In this document: one piece after another, positions 9,730 to 20,495 of the stretch | How positions within the stretch are numbered: the first letter of the stretch is position 1 | Layout: each line of letters opens with the position of its first letter | Assembly: GCA_902582755.1 (NCBI GenBank) | Contig: CACHSZ010000003.1 | Span: 1 to 64,000, forward strand | Reading direction: 5' to 3' | Length of the DNA stretch: 64,000 bases | From: an uncultured Alphaproteobacteria bacterium | GTDB lineage: Bacteria; Pseudomonadota; Alphaproteobacteria; HIMB59; GCA-002718135 | Position numbers and translations under genes: made by a program | The notes under the pieces: model-generated | What the model was told of the DNA's origin: nothing | Database searches by the model: none | What the model saw: the letters and a program-made list of their open reading frames with translations, nothing else

Positions 9730-10483
9730 AAAAATGTTTGTTACCGATTTCTTTTATTCCTTCTAATGTCAAATGTTCCATATATATAGGTTTATAAATA
9801 ATTTTATCCCTAAATATTTTACCTAGACCACCCGTAATATAGACTTTGGGCTTAAAGTTATTCTCCTTAATAATTTGCTTTAATATGCCATTAACTGCAT
9901 GCAAATAACCAAAATAGAAACCTGATTGAATAGAAGCTGATGTATTATTATTAACAATTTTATTAGATTTTGAGATTTTTGAAGTTTTTATTAACTCAGC
10001 ATTTTTTAAAAGTGTCTCCATTGAAAGATTTATACCTGGAAAAATTAATCCACCTAAATATTGATTATTTTTAATGACATCGAAAGTAGTAGCTGTACCA
10101 AAGTCGAGAATTATACAGTCTTTGATTTTTTTACTATATACATAGGCATAGTTTGCTATTCGATCACTCCCAATTTGATTTAAATTATAATTGATACTAT
10201 TTCTAAATGATATTTTTTTGGGATTAATTACATAAAATTTGAATTTATTTTTTTGAAAAATATTTTTTAAAATTAAATTTAAAGAAGGTACAACAGAGGA
10301 CAAGATACAAAATCTATCTTTAAGATTATTAATCAATTTTTTGTTAGATTTAAAAAATTTATTTATTTCTTTTTTTGTAATATTGATTTTTTTTTCTGTT
10401 TTTAATCTAATAATTTTAATTAATTTATTTTTTGTATAAAAACCTATAACTATATTCGTATTACCTACATCTATAACAATCAT
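9722..10483 (-). CDS. coaX: Type III pantothenate kinase
   Basis: Phosphorylates pantothenate in the first step of coenzyme A synthesis. The 253 residues begin MIVIDVGNTNIVIGFY, with the phosphate-binding DVGNTN at 5-10. They continue with GSDRIANYAY (about 104), the catalytic region LDFGTATTFDVI (about 123) and YITGGLG near 215. The gene sits between birA and rnj, an arrangement seen in many alphaproteobacteria, and shares a single base with the birA stop. Confidence 0.95.
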   Translation of the reverse strand: MIVIDVGNTNIVIGFYTKNKLIKIIRLKTEKKINITKKEINKFFKSNKKLINNLKDRFCILSSVVPSLNLILKNIFQKNKFKFYVINPKKISFRNSINYNLNQIGSDRIANYAYVYSKKIKDCIILDFGTATTFDVIKNNQYLGGLIFPGINLSMETLLKNAELIKTSKISKSNKIVNNNTSASIQSGFYFGYLHAVNGILKQIIKENNFKPKVYITGGLGKIFRDKIIYKPIYMEHLTLEGIKEIGNKHFYE

Positions 10484-11217
10484 TAAATTATTCTAGCATT
10501 ATATATATTTTCAAAATTAATATTATTTTTTAAAGTGATTGAGCCATCTGGGTTAAGATTATGAAATATTCCTTGTTTTACATTTTGTTCATCAATTTTT
10601 AAATTAATGTTGCTTCCTAAATATAATAATCTACTTTTATATTCAGTCATAATTTTTTCGTGGTTATTTAGCAGTTGTGTAAAATTTTTAAAATACTCTT
10701 CCAAAATTTCATATACAAAATAAAAATTGTTAATTTCTTTATTATATTTATTAATATTAGTTGTTGGATAATTTTCAATTTCTGGAGAAGATACTATATT
10801 AACCCCAAAACCAGTATTGATATATTTATCACTTTTAATACTAAATATTTCAGAAATTATTCCAGAAATTTTTTCTTTATTAATTAAAATATCATTTGGC
10901 CATTTAATTTGAGTTTTAACATTACAAATATTTTCAATCACAGAACAGATCATATTAGTAATAAAAGCATTATTTAAAAAATGATTTTCTATTGGCAATA
11001 TATTTTTAGATAAAATAGAAATATAGACATTATTTTTTGGACTTTCCCAAGTTGTTCCTCGTCTTCCAAATCCTTTTTTTTGTTCATTTGCCATCAAACA
11101 TATATCTCTATTATCAATAAGTTTTTTAACCTCTGACATTGTAGAGTCTACAGATTCAATAAAATGAAAATCAAAATTGTTTTTATCTAATAGATTTTTA
11201 ATTTTATCTAATGACAT
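10483..11217 (-). CDS. birA: Biotin--[acetyl-CoA-carboxylase] ligase (no DNA-binding domain)
   Basis: Attaches biotin to carrier proteins. The 244 residues include the biotin/AMP-binding motif in GFGRRGTTWESP (about 49-60) and the lysine motif IKWPNDILIN (about 103-112), with SGIISE and GFGVNI further on. It is the monofunctional short form: there is no N-terminal helix-turn-helix, so it should not act as a repressor. It lies 3 bases downstream of nuoN, so it is probably read through from the nuo operon. Confidence 0.92.
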   Translation of the reverse strand: MSLDKIKNLLDKNNFDFHFIESVDSTMSEVKKLIDNRDICLMANEQKKGFGRRGTTWESPKNNVYISILSKNILPIENHFLNNAFITNMICSVIENICNVKTQIKWPNDILINKEKISGIISEIFSIKSDKYINTGFGVNIVSSPEIENYPTTNINKYNKEINNFYFVYEILEEYFKNFTQLLNNHEKIMTEYKSRLLYLGSNINLKIDEQNVKQGIFHNLNPDGSITLKNNINFENIYNARII

Positions 11218-11220
11218 TAA

Positions 11221-12657
11221 TCAAATGGTCAAACTTGCTGATATATTAATCAATAAAGACGGGTAAAATATAAAACAAATAATTACAAACAAACTTAAGG
11301 ACAGAATAATTTTTGATTGAAAAGAAATTTGAAAATTAATTATTCCTTCACTTATACTTTCATCAAAATACATTATCTTAATAATTCTTAAATAATAAAA
11401 AGCAGAAATAACACTTGCTAGGACGCCAAGAACTGAAAGCACATATAATTCTTGTTCAATTGCAGCAATGAAAACATAAAACTTTCCAAAAAATCCTATA
11501 AAGGGTGGGATGCCAGCCATAGATAGCATTATTATTGAAATAGAAAGACTAACGATTGGATTACTTTTACTTAACCCTTTTAAATCACTTATATTAATTA
11601 AATATTCATTTTTAACTTTTAACGAAAGTAAAATAGCAAAAATAGCAACATTCATTATCATGTATGAAAACATATAAATTGATGCTGCTTTAATTCCATC
11701 ATCATTTGCGGCAACTAAAGCTATTAAGATATAACCTATATGTCCAATAGAACTATAAGCTAATAATCTTTTGATATTTGACTGTGCTATAGCCGCTATA
11801 GCTCCAAGAAACATTGAGGCTATTGATAAAAATAAAATTATTTGACTCCATTCTAAGTAAAAATTTTCAAATGGAACTAAGCAAAAACGATAAATTAAAG
11901 CTACTGCAGCAATCTTAGGGACAATAGCAAAAAAACCTGTAATTGAGTTTGGAGCTCCTTCATAAACATCAGGAGTCCACATATGGAAAGGTACGGCTGA
12001 AACCTTAAAAGCCAAGCCTACCATCACAAATACAAGCCCAAATATTAGACCTAAATTTAAATTATCATATTTTGATAAATAGAAACTTATCTCATTAAAA
12101 TTCATTGAACCAGTAAATCCATAAATTAAGGAGAAGCCGTATAAAAGTATACCCGAAGATAATGCTCCTAAAATAAAGTATTTTACTCCTGACTCAGCTG
12201 ATGAGATTGAATCTCTTTTTATAGCTGCAGCAACGTATAGAGATAAACTTTGAAGTTCTATTGCTAGATACATAGACATAAGATTATTTGAAGCAATCAT
12301 TAACATCATCCCAAGTGTAGAAAATAAAAATAAAACAGGAATTTCAAAGTTTTTAAGCTTAATGCCTAAGAAATAATCTTTAGAAATGATGATACTAGCT
12401 ATAGATCCTAATAGAGCTAAAATTTTAAAAAAATTTATAAAAGAAGAGTGACTAAATAAACTTTTATAATTTGCAAAATTTGATTCACTATCATAGTAAA
12501 CAAGCAAAATGGTTAATAATAAAACGAAAACTGCTAGATTGGAAGTTTGTCTAAATGCATTCTTTTTTAAAAAAAGCCCAAAAAGTAAGCAAACAAAAGA
12601 AGAGCATGCTAAAAAAATTTCGGGTATAAAAAAAATATTGTAAATATTATTTAGCAT
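11221..12657 (-). CDS. nuoN: NADH-quinone oxidoreductase subunit N
   Basis: Antiporter-like proton-pumping membrane subunit of complex I, 478 residues with about 14 hydrophobic segments. Conserved residues are visible in MYLAIELQSLSLYV (glutamate of the fifth helix), KVSAVPFHMWTPDVYEGAP and NIKRLLAYSSIGHIGY. It is the last nuo gene and overlaps nuoM by 11 bases, so the two are translationally linked. Confidence 0.96.
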   Translation of the reverse strand: MLNNIYNIFFIPEIFLACSSFVCLLFGLFLKKNAFRQTSNLAVFVLLLTILLVYYDSESNFANYKSLFSHSSFINFFKILALLGSIASIIISKDYFLGIKLKNFEIPVLFLFSTLGMMLMIASNNLMSMYLAIELQSLSLYVAAAIKRDSISSAESGVKYFILGALSSGILLYGFSLIYGFTGSMNFNEISFYLSKYDNLNLGLIFGLVFVMVGLAFKVSAVPFHMWTPDVYEGAPNSITGFFAIVPKIAAVALIYRFCLVPFENFYLEWSQIILFLSIASMFLGAIAAIAQSNIKRLLAYSSIGHIGYILIALVAANDDGIKAASIYMFSYMIMNVAIFAILLSLKVKNEYLINISDLKGLSKSNPIVSLSISIIMLSMAGIPPFIGFFGKFYVFIAAIEQELYVLSVLGVLASVISAFYYLRIIKIMYFDESISEGIINFQISFQSKIILSLSLFVIICFIFYPSLLINISASLTI

Positions 12658-14131
12658 TGGCTATTTCATAGTTTGTTATAATCAGTTCAAGTGACAATCT
12701 CATAGGATCTAAAAATAGATTTGGAAATATACCTAGTAATATTACTGAAATTGCTAAAGGAATTAATATGATTTTCTCTCTTGTGTTTATATCTAAAATA
12801 TCTGCAAGTTTATTATTAGTTATGGTGCCAAAAATAATTCTTTTATAAAGGTATAGCATGTAAACAGCGGATAATATTATTCCAAAAGCCGCGCCAATAA
12901 CAACGTAACTTGAAAATTTAAATGCGCCAACAATGACTAAAAATTCTCCAATAAAACCACTAGTTCCAGGCAATCCAACTGATCCCAGCATAAAAATCAT
13001 GAATACTGTTGCATAAAGTGGCATTCTTTGAACTAATCCTCCGTAAAATTCAATTTCTCTAGTATGCATTCGATCATAAATAACACCAACACATAAAAAT
13101 AAAGCTGCTGAAACTAGTCCATGACTAATCATTTGCATCATTGCTCCTTCTAAGCCTTGTTGATTCACTAAGAAAATTCCAATTGTTACAATTCCCATAT
13201 GAGCAACAGATGAATATGCAATTAGTTTTTTAATATCAGTTTGTGCTAGTGCTACTAAGGAAGTGTATACTATGGCAACTATACTTAATGTCATAATTAA
13301 AGGAATAAAAAACTCTGTTGCTTCTGGAAGCATGCCTAAAGAGAAACGGATAAAACCATATCCACCCATTTTTAAAAGTACTCCTGCTAAAATAACAGAT
13401 CCAGCTGTTGGAGCTTCAACATGGGCATCGGGCAACCATGTATGAAACGGCCACATAGGAATTTTAACTGCAAAAGAAGCAAAGAAGGCGAGCCATAGAA
13501 ACAACTGAGTATTATAGGAAAAATAGTTACCTTGTAAGAATTCAATACTCATTGAACTTGTATTTCTGTACATCACAATAATAGCAATCAACATGAGTAC
13601 TGAACCCAAAAGAGTGTAGAGAAAGAATTTAAAAGAAGCATAAATTCTTCTATTACCTCCCCATATACCTATGATTAGATACATTGGTATTAATACAGCT
13701 TCAAAAAAAATATAAAATAAAAGTATGTCTATAGAAGCAAACATTCCAATCATTACAGTCTCTAAAAATAAAAAAGAAAGCATGTATTCCTTGACTCTTT
13801 TTTTTATATTATTCCAACTAGCTAAAATACAGAGTGGGGTCAAAAATGTACTTAGTAAAATCATAAAAAGTGAGATACCGTCAACTCCTACATGGTAGAA
13901 GAAATTAAAATCATCAAACCATCTAAATTTTTCTTCATATTGATAAGACGGATTGGAATAATCAAATTGTAACCAGAGTATTAAACTTAAAATAAATGTT
14001 CCTAATGTTGCTAGTAAAGCAGCCCATTTAATATTAATTGATGTTAATTCATCTTCTTTAATAAAAAGAATAATTAAAGCGCCAATTAAAGGTAAAAAAA
14101 TTATTACTGATACTAATGGCCAGTCAATCAT
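12647..14131 (-). CDS. nuoM: NADH-quinone oxidoreductase subunit M
   Basis: Antiporter-like proton-pumping subunit of complex I, 494 residues and highly hydrophobic. Family motifs include FFEAVLIPMYLIIG (proton-channel glutamate), KIPMWPFHTWLPDAHVEAPT, TDIKKLIAYSSVAHMG and the quiet helix SHGLVSAALFLCVG. It lies one base from nuoL and overlaps nuoN. Confidence 0.97.
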   Translation of the reverse strand: MIDWPLVSVIIFLPLIGALIILFIKEDELTSINIKWAALLATLGTFILSLILWLQFDYSNPSYQYEEKFRWFDDFNFFYHVGVDGISLFMILLSTFLTPLCILASWNNIKKRVKEYMLSFLFLETVMIGMFASIDILLFYIFFEAVLIPMYLIIGIWGGNRRIYASFKFFLYTLLGSVLMLIAIIVMYRNTSSMSIEFLQGNYFSYNTQLFLWLAFFASFAVKIPMWPFHTWLPDAHVEAPTAGSVILAGVLLKMGGYGFIRFSLGMLPEATEFFIPLIMTLSIVAIVYTSLVALAQTDIKKLIAYSSVAHMGIVTIGIFLVNQQGLEGAMMQMISHGLVSAALFLCVGVIYDRMHTREIEFYGGLVQRMPLYATVFMIFMLGSVGLPGTSGFIGEFLVIVGAFKFSSYVVIGAAFGIILSAVYMLYLYKRIIFGTITNNKLADILDINTREKIILIPLAISVILLGIFPNLFLDPMRLSLELIITNYEIANAK

Positions 14132-16039
14132 TTAGTAATATAAAAACCATGTTAAAATTATTACTAAGCCTCCAAGCATAGCAAAAGCATAATGAAACAA
14201 ATACCCTGATTGAAACAAACTTACATAAGATGAAGATTTTGAAATAATCCAGGAGACCCCGTTTGGTCCTAAACCATCAATAGTTTTTTCATCTCCTTTT
14301 TTCCAGAAAAAGTTTGCCAATTTGAAAAAAGTTAAAACAAATACTTTATGATATAGCTCATCCACATACCATTTATTTTTAGAAAGAGAATATAAAGGAT
14401 CTAAGTTATAGGAAAGATTTTTTGCTCTGTTTAAATTATTTGAGTATATCAACACACAGACAAGGATTCCAATTGCAACAGCCGATTTTGATATTAGTGA
14501 TTGCGTAAGAGGAAGATATTTATGAGAACTTTCTGTTAGTAATATTGCATTATCCCAAAATTCTTTTTTGTAATATCCAATAAAATAATCAGCAAAGAAT
14601 ATTCCAGAAAAAATAGAACCAGTTGCAAGAATAAATAATGGAACTGTCATTACTAAAGGTGATTCATGGGCGTGATCATATGTTTTACTATTTGATCTAT
14701 TTTCACCATGAAATGTTAGGAATAATAATCTCCATGAATAAAAAGCAGTAAGTAAAGCAGTTAAAATACCTACTAAATATGCAAAGTATGCTATTCCATT
14801 TGAAGCATAGAAAGCATTTTCTAAAATACTTTCTTTTGAATAGTAACCAGATAGATATGGGAAACCAATAATTGCAAGAGATCCAATCCACATCATTGTA
14901 GCAGTAAAAGGTATTTTTTTATAAAGTCCCCCCATTTTTCTCATATCCTGTTCATGATGCATTGCGTGAATTACAGAACCTGCAGAAAGAAATAGAAGAG
15001 CTTTAAAAAAGGCATGAGTTGTTAAGTGAAATATTGATGCATTATAAGCGCCTACACCTGCTGCAAAAAACATATATCCTAATTGACTGCATGTTGAATA
15101 TGCAATGACTCGTTTAATATCATTTTGCGTTAAGGCTATAGAGGCAGCAAAAATAGCTGTGGCCGCACCAATAAAAGTAATGAATAAATTAGTAAATGTC
15201 GCAAATTCATAAAGAGGACTCATTCTTGCAACTAAAAATACACCAGCAGTTACCATTGTTGCAGCATGTATTAGTGCAGATACAGGAGTAGGCCCCTCCA
15301 TAGCATCTGGCAACCAGGTGTGTAAACCTAATTGGGCAGATTTACCCATTGCACCTATGAATAAAAGAAAACATAAAAAATCTAAAGTTGGAAAACTGAA
15401 AGAAAGGAATTGCATTTGATGCTCACTAAATTGATCTACTTGTGAAAATATACTGTCGAAACTTATCGTGCCAAAAATATAAAAAATTCCAGCAATTCCA
15501 ATTGCGTATCCAAAATCTCCAACTCTGTTTACAACAAATGCTTTTATAGCAGCTTTATTTGCTGAATCTTTATGGTGCCAAAAACCAATTAATAAATATG
15601 AGGCTAGCCCAACACCTTCCCAACCAAAGAACATTTGCAACAAGTTATTACTTGATACAAGAACAAGCATAAAAAAAGTAAATAAGCTTAGATAACCCAT
15701 AAATCTTATTTTTGATGGATCTTCTTCCATATAGCCTATTGAATATAAATGAACACAAGCAGAAACAGTTGTAACCACAATAAACATCACAGCAGTTAAA
15801 GTGTCTAATCTAATTGACCAATCAACAATAAAGTTTCCAGAAGTGATCCAGTTAAGAATAAAAATTATTTCAGTTTCCTTATTATTAATAAACTGAATGA
15901 ATATTATCCAAGAAAATAAAGTACAAAGAAAAAGGATTGAAGTTGTTGATATTTGATAAACCTTATAGTTAAACTGTTTACCGAGTAAAAAACAAAAAAG
16001 AAAACCAAGTAGAGGTAAAAATATAATTGAGGTTGCCAT
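14132..16039 (-). CDS. nuoL: NADH-quinone oxidoreductase subunit L
   Basis: Largest antiporter-like membrane subunit of complex I, 635 residues. It carries FFGWEGVGLASYLLIGFW (key glutamate), GLHTWLPDAMEGPTPVSAL and NDIKRVIAYSTCSQLGYM. The extended C-terminal region is expected to form the long lateral helix and final membrane segment (FHYAFAMLGGLVIILTW). It is separated from nuoK by three bases. Confidence 0.97.
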   Translation of the reverse strand: MATSIIFLPLLGFLFCFLLGKQFNYKVYQISTTSILFLCTLFSWIIFIQFINNKETEIIFILNWITSGNFIVDWSIRLDTLTAVMFIVVTTVSACVHLYSIGYMEEDPSKIRFMGYLSLFTFFMLVLVSSNNLLQMFFGWEGVGLASYLLIGFWHHKDSANKAAIKAFVVNRVGDFGYAIGIAGIFYIFGTISFDSIFSQVDQFSEHQMQFLSFSFPTLDFLCFLLFIGAMGKSAQLGLHTWLPDAMEGPTPVSALIHAATMVTAGVFLVARMSPLYEFATFTNLFITFIGAATAIFAASIALTQNDIKRVIAYSTCSQLGYMFFAAGVGAYNASIFHLTTHAFFKALLFLSAGSVIHAMHHEQDMRKMGGLYKKIPFTATMMWIGSLAIIGFPYLSGYYSKESILENAFYASNGIAYFAYLVGILTALLTAFYSWRLLFLTFHGENRSNSKTYDHAHESPLVMTVPLFILATGSIFSGIFFADYFIGYYKKEFWDNAILLTESSHKYLPLTQSLISKSAVAIGILVCVLIYSNNLNRAKNLSYNLDPLYSLSKNKWYVDELYHKVFVLTFFKLANFFWKKGDEKTIDGLGPNGVSWIISKSSSYVSLFQSGYLFHYAFAMLGGLVIILTWFLYY

Positions 16040-16042
16040 CTA

Positions 16043-16348
16043 CTATCCCTTAAGCTGATTAATTTTATTTACTTCTATTGATCCTAAATTTCTAAAAAAT
16101 ACTACAAGTATGGCGAGTCCAATTGCTGCTTCCGCGGCTGCAACAGTAAGTGTAAGCATTGCGAAGATTTGCCCTGAAATATCATTAATATACGCTGAGA
16201 AAGCAATAAAATTAATATTTACCGACAACAAGATGAGTTCTATAGACATTAGAATTATAATTAAATTTTTCTTATTTAAAAATATTCCTAAAACACCTAA
16301 AGTAAAAATAATTGCGCCGAGAAAAAGATAGTGTTCAAGAGTAATCAT
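16043..16348 (-). CDS. nuoK: NADH-quinone oxidoreductase subunit K
   Basis: Small three-helix membrane subunit, 101 residues, the standard length. The conserved helix-2 glutamate occurs in [17 protein letters not shown] (about 34-50), and the helix-3 glutamate in [16 protein letters not shown]. It takes part in proton translocation next to NuoJ. It lies 3 bases from each neighbour in the usual J-K-L order. Confidence 0.97.
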   Translation of the reverse strand: MITLEHYLFLGAIIFTLGVLGIFLNKKNLIIILMSIELILLSVNINFIAFSAYINDISGQIFAMLTLTVAAAEAAIGLAILVVFFRNLGSIEVNKINQLKG

Positions 16349-16351
16349 TAA

Positions 16352-16963
16352 TTAAATTCCTTCGCCTATTTTTACTTTTTTCTTTTCTATAGCTGTTGAT
16401 GCATCAACTGTATTTTGAGAATCTATATTTTGCCTTTTAACACCACCTTTATCTCTTAATGTAAGTGTAATAGAGCCAATCATAGCGACTAATAAAATTA
16501 TCCCACATATTTGAAATAAATAAAAATATTCAGTGTAGAGTATTTGCCCAATCATTTTTGTATTTTCCACTTCATTAACTATAGGTTGTAGTGGTGTTTG
16601 ATTGTTATAAATATTAGACGATCTATCTGTTAAAAAAAGTATTCCAAGTTCAATTACTAGAACTATACCTAATAATGCTCCAAAAGGTAAATATTGCAAA
16701 AAACCCTCTCTCAACTTTACAAAATTTATATCAAGCATCATTACAACAAATAGAAAGAGGACGGCAACAGCTCCAACGTACACAACGACAAGAATCATTG
16801 CCAAAAATTCAGCACCTAATAAAACAAAGAGTCCTGATGCGTTAACAAAGCTTAAAATTAAAAACAAAACTGAATGAACTGGATTTTTAGCACTTATTAC
16901 CATTAGAGCAGAAAGAACTGCAACAGATGAAAAAAGATAAAATGTTAATGAATAAATAATCAT
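16352..16963 (-). CDS. nuoJ: NADH-quinone oxidoreductase subunit J
   Basis: Five-helix membrane subunit of complex I, 203 residues. ISAKNPVHSVLFLILSF is near residue 23. The helix with the characteristic pi-bulge follows (EFLAMILVVVYVGAVAVLFLFVVMML, about 52-77). After the last helix (ICGIILLVAMIGSITLTLRDK) comes a polar C-terminal tail. The gene spacing is 2-3 bases. Confidence 0.96.
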   Translation of the reverse strand: MIIYSLTFYLFSSVAVLSALMVISAKNPVHSVLFLILSFVNASGLFVLLGAEFLAMILVVVYVGAVAVLFLFVVMMLDINFVKLREGFLQYLPFGALLGIVLVIELGILFLTDRSSNIYNNQTPLQPIVNEVENTKMIGQILYTEYFYLFQICGIILLVAMIGSITLTLRDKGGVKRQNIDSQNTVDASTAIEKKKVKIGEGI

Positions 16964-16965
16964 TC

Positions 16966-17445
16966 TTATCTATATTTTCTATCGAGATGAATATTTTGAG
17001 CAATTTCTTGCTCCCATCTATCGCCATTTTCTAAAAGTTTATCTTTATTATAAATTAATTCTTCTCTTGTTTCAGTGGCAAATTCAAAATTTGGTCCTTC
17101 TACTATCGCATCAACTGGGCAAGATTCTTGACATAAACCACAGTAAATACATTTAGTCATATCTATATCATATCTTGTTGTTCTTCTGCTTCCATCCTCT
17201 CTTGGCTCTGCTTCAATTGTAATTGCCTGAGCAGGACATACTGCTTCACAAAGTTTACATGCGATACATCTCTCTTCTCCACTTGGATATCTTCTCAAAG
17301 CATGCTCGCCTCTAAAACGTGGGCTTAATGGACCTTTTTCGTGAGGATAATTTATTGTAACTTTAGATTTAAATATGTATTTGAAAGTTAAAAATAGCCC
17401 TTGAAATAATTCAAATAAAGTAAAAGATTTAATTAATTTATACAT
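16966..17445 (-). CDS. nuoI: NADH-quinone oxidoreductase subunit I
   Basis: Carries the N6a and N6b [4Fe-4S] clusters of the peripheral arm. Two ferredoxin motifs are visible: [12 protein letters not shown] and [12 protein letters not shown]. The reading frame is open up to 17466. I placed the start at the ATG at 17445, one base after the nuoH stop, because the seven extra residues (MTCCQIN) would overlap nuoH. The resulting 159-residue protein starts [16 protein letters not shown], which fits the family. Confidence 0.95.
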   Translation of the reverse strand: MYKLIKSFTLFELFQGLFLTFKYIFKSKVTINYPHEKGPLSPRFRGEHALRRYPSGEERCIACKLCEAVCPAQAITIEAEPREDGSRRTTRYDIDMTKCIYCGLCQESCPVDAIVEGPNFEFATETREELIYNKDKLLENGDRWEQEIAQNIHLDRKYR

Positions 17446-17446
17446 A

Positions 17447-18448
17447 TTAATTTGGCAGCATGTCAAAATATACTAAAAAACCAGAAGTTGCCACAACCCA
17501 AAACAAAGAAAACGGTAGAAAAACTTTCCATCCAAGTCTCATTAACTGATCATATCTATATCTTGGGAAAGTTCCTCTAACCCAAATAAATAAGAATAAT
17601 ATAAATATTACTTTCACAGTAAACCAGATTACTCCAGGAACAACATTTAATGGGTATACATCAAATGGAGGAAGCCATCCGCCTAAAAAAAGAATGACAG
17701 TCATAGAAGACATTAAAATCATACTCGCGTATTCACCTAAAAAAAATAATACAAATGAAGCAGATGAATATTCAGTAAAAAATCCTGCAACAAGTGTTGA
17801 TTCATCTTCAGGAAGATCAAAAGGTAATCTATTTGTTTCAGCTAACGCAGAAATAAAAAAAATAATGAACATAGGTAATAATGGAATTGCAAACCATACA
17901 GTCTGCTGAGCTAAAACTATCTTTGATAAATTTAAAGAACCTACACATAATAATACTGTAATTATTACAAATCCAATAGATACTTCATATGAAACCATTT
18001 GAGCAGCTGATCTTAAGGCTCCTAGAAAAGGATATTGAGAGTTACTAGCCCATCCAGCCATTATTATTCCGTATACTCCAAGAGATGATACTGCAAACAG
18101 ATACATGATACCTACGTTAATATCAGAGACTACCCATCCTGGAGCAAAAGGTATTACTGCCCAACCTGCTAAGCTAAGTACCATTGTTATTATAGGTGCT
18201 AAAATAAAAACAATTTTATTTGATCCAGAAGGTATAATATTTTCTTTAGTAATAAGTTTTAATGCATCAGCAAAGCTTTGTAATATACCAAAAGGTCCTA
18301 CTATATTTGGACCTCTTCTTAATTGAATCAATGCTAAAACTTTTCTTTCAGCATAAACTAAAAAAGCTACAGATATTAAAACTGGCACAACAACAGCAAG
18401 TATTTGGGCAATGATTATTAACCCTGTAATTAATATATCATAAGTCAT
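17447..18448 (-). CDS. nuoH: NADH-quinone oxidoreductase subunit H
   Basis: Membrane subunit lining the quinone chamber, 333 residues with eight predicted helices. Conserved stretches are [17 protein letters not shown] (about 33-49), [24 protein letters not shown], and [20 protein letters not shown], which contains the acidic loop facing the quinone. C-terminal [13 protein letters not shown] is also present. Confidence 0.97.
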   Translation of the reverse strand: MTYDILITGLIIIAQILAVVVPVLISVAFLVYAERKVLALIQLRRGPNIVGPFGILQSFADALKLITKENIIPSGSNKIVFILAPIITMVLSLAGWAVIPFAPGWVVSDINVGIMYLFAVSSLGVYGIIMAGWASNSQYPFLGALRSAAQMVSYEVSIGFVIITVLLCVGSLNLSKIVLAQQTVWFAIPLLPMFIIFFISALAETNRLPFDLPEDESTLVAGFFTEYSSASFVLFFLGEYASMILMSSMTVILFLGGWLPPFDVYPLNVVPGVIWFTVKVIFILFLFIWVRGTFPRYRYDQLMRLGWKVFLPFSLFWVVATSGFLVYFDMLPN

Positions 18449-18455
18449 CTAATTA

Positions 18456-20495
18456 TTATGCTGCCTTATTTAAAATATCTTTAGTACATTTTGCCATTGT
18501 TTCAGAAGATCTAGAAATAGAATCATTCATATAAAAATTTTCAATGTTATATTTAATTTTAATATTCTCAATTTTATTATTTTTAGCAAAAGTTATTTCG
18601 CCAATAGAATTAACTTCATTTAAGAGAGCAAATTGACCATAGGTACTTGTAAGCTCATTTCGAAGCTCCCCAAGATTATTAAAATTTAAATTTTTTTCAA
18701 ATAAGTCACTTAAAACTCTAAAAATTTTCCACTCCTCTTTTGCTTCACCTATTGGATTATGACACTTAGTTGTTTGAATAACTCTACCTTCTATATTCAT
18801 ATAAGTAGAACTTTTCTCAGTATATGCAGGGGTTGGTAAAATTATATCAGCTATAGATGCTGAAACATCTCCATGATGACCAAGATAAACAACAAAAGCA
18901 TTTTCAAATGTTGAAATATTTATCTCATCTAACCCCATTAAGAAAACTACAGGCTTTGTTTTATCAATATGTTTTTTTAATTGTTTATTGTAATCATTAT
19001 CAAATTTTTTATTATAAAATTTCAAATCTAATGCTCCTACTCTAGAAATATCTTGGTTAAGAATATTTAATGGATTTGTATTTTTATTTTTTTGAATTTT
19101 TTTCGCAATTAATCCTGCAGTTTCTAATATTTTTTTTCCATGATCATTATTTATTGCTGAAGTACCTAATATTATAAGTGGGTTTTTTGCAGATTTTAAA
19201 ACTTTATTGAATTCAGATTTATTATTAGATAATTTATTAAGGTAATCTAAAGAATCAGATAAATGATGATAATCGTAAGTCAGATCTAATTTAGGACCTA
19301 TAAGACCAATTTTGCAATTATTTTCAATATATGCCTTTCTAATTCTAGCGTTTAGTACCGCTGCTTCCCATCTAGGGTTTGATCCGATTAAAAGAATAGC
19401 ATCAGCCTTTTCAATTTCTTGAATTGTTGAATTAAATTTATAACTAGAAGATGAATTATCGATAATTTGTGTATTATCAAATCTGCAATCATAGTTTTTT
19501 GATTTTAGTGAATTGCTAAATTTTTGTGCGGAATATAAAGTTTCAATATCGGTAAACTTACCAGATAGGAATACAGTATTTTCTTTACCTCTTTTTGTAA
19601 TTTCTTTTTTTATTAATTCAAATGCATTATCCCATGAAGATTTTTGGAGTTTTTTATTTGATTTAGTATATACATTATCCAATCTCTGACTTGAGAGTCC
19701 ATCAACTGCAAATCTAGATTTATCACTTATCCATTCTTCATTGGTTTCTTCATTTATTCTAGGAAGAGCTCTTAAAACTTTTTTTCCTCTTGTATCAATC
19801 CTTATACTTGAGCCTATACCATCGAACACATCAAATGTTTCTGTCTTTGTTAGCTCCCATGGTCTAGATTTAAATGCATATGGTTTACTTGTTAAAGCAC
19901 CTACGGGGCATAAATCAATTACATTTCCAGATAATTCTGACTCAATAGTTTTTTCTAAGTACGTCGTGATCTCAGCATTTTCACCTCTGCCAAGTAATCC
20001 TATATCATCAACACCCGCAACTTCTGTTGAAAACCTTACGCATCTTGTACAATGTATACATCTTGTCATAATTGTTTTGACAAGTGGTCCCATATTTTTA
20101 TTTTGAACTGCTCTTTTATTTTCTTCATATCTAGTTTTATCAAAACCATAATACATCGCTTGATCTTGAAGATCACATTCTCCTCCTTGATCACAAATAG
20201 GGCAATCCAATGGATGATTAATGAGAAGAAACTCCATTACACCTTTTCGAGCTTTTTTAACTGTTTCTGTTTTTGTTTTTATAACCATTCCATCTGCAGC
20301 TGGCATGGCACATGATGCAATAGGTTTTGGAGCTTTTTCCATTTCTACTAAACACATTCTACAGTTTCCTGCTATTGAGAGTTTTTCATGATAACAAAAT
20401 CTTGGAATTTCAGTTCCTGCTTGTTCACAAGCTTGCATTACGGTCATGCCGTTTTCAAATTCGTATTCCTTATTATCAATTGTTATCTTTGGCAC
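18456..20495 (-). CDS. nuoG: NADH-quinone oxidoreductase subunit G
   Basis: Large peripheral-arm subunit, 679 residues. The N-terminal 2Fe-2S domain shows CYHEKLSIAGNCRMC (about 33-47). Then come the His/Cys cluster region HPLDCPICDQGGECDLQ (about 94-110) and CIHCTRCVRF for the 4Fe-4S clusters. A molybdopterin-oxidoreductase-like C-terminal half without cofactor-binding function completes it. Its start codon shares a base with the nuoF stop. Confidence 0.95.
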   Translation of the reverse strand: MPKITIDNKEYEFENGMTVMQACEQAGTEIPRFCYHEKLSIAGNCRMCLVEMEKAPKPIASCAMPAADGMVIKTKTETVKKARKGVMEFLLINHPLDCPICDQGGECDLQDQAMYYGFDKTRYEENKRAVQNKNMGPLVKTIMTRCIHCTRCVRFSTEVAGVDDIGLLGRGENAEITTYLEKTIESELSGNVIDLCPVGALTSKPYAFKSRPWELTKTETFDVFDGIGSSIRIDTRGKKVLRALPRINEETNEEWISDKSRFAVDGLSSQRLDNVYTKSNKKLQKSSWDNAFELIKKEITKRGKENTVFLSGKFTDIETLYSAQKFSNSLKSKNYDCRFDNTQIIDNSSSSYKFNSTIQEIEKADAILLIGSNPRWEAAVLNARIRKAYIENNCKIGLIGPKLDLTYDYHHLSDSLDYLNKLSNNKSEFNKVLKSAKNPLIILGTSAINNDHGKKILETAGLIAKKIQKNKNTNPLNILNQDISRVGALDLKFYNKKFDNDYNKQLKKHIDKTKPVVFLMGLDEINISTFENAFVVYLGHHGDVSASIADIILPTPAYTEKSSTYMNIEGRVIQTTKCHNPIGEAKEEWKIFRVLSDLFEKNLNFNNLGELRNELTSTYGQFALLNEVNSIGEITFAKNNKIENIKIKYNIENFYMNDSISRSSETMAKCTKDILNKAA

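Noticed and set aside
19741-20106. Plus-strand open frame of 121 codons inside nuoG
   Set aside because: It lies antisense to a well-conserved gene, has no ribosome site and its product shows no family pattern. It is a shadow frame caused by the codon bias of nuoG.
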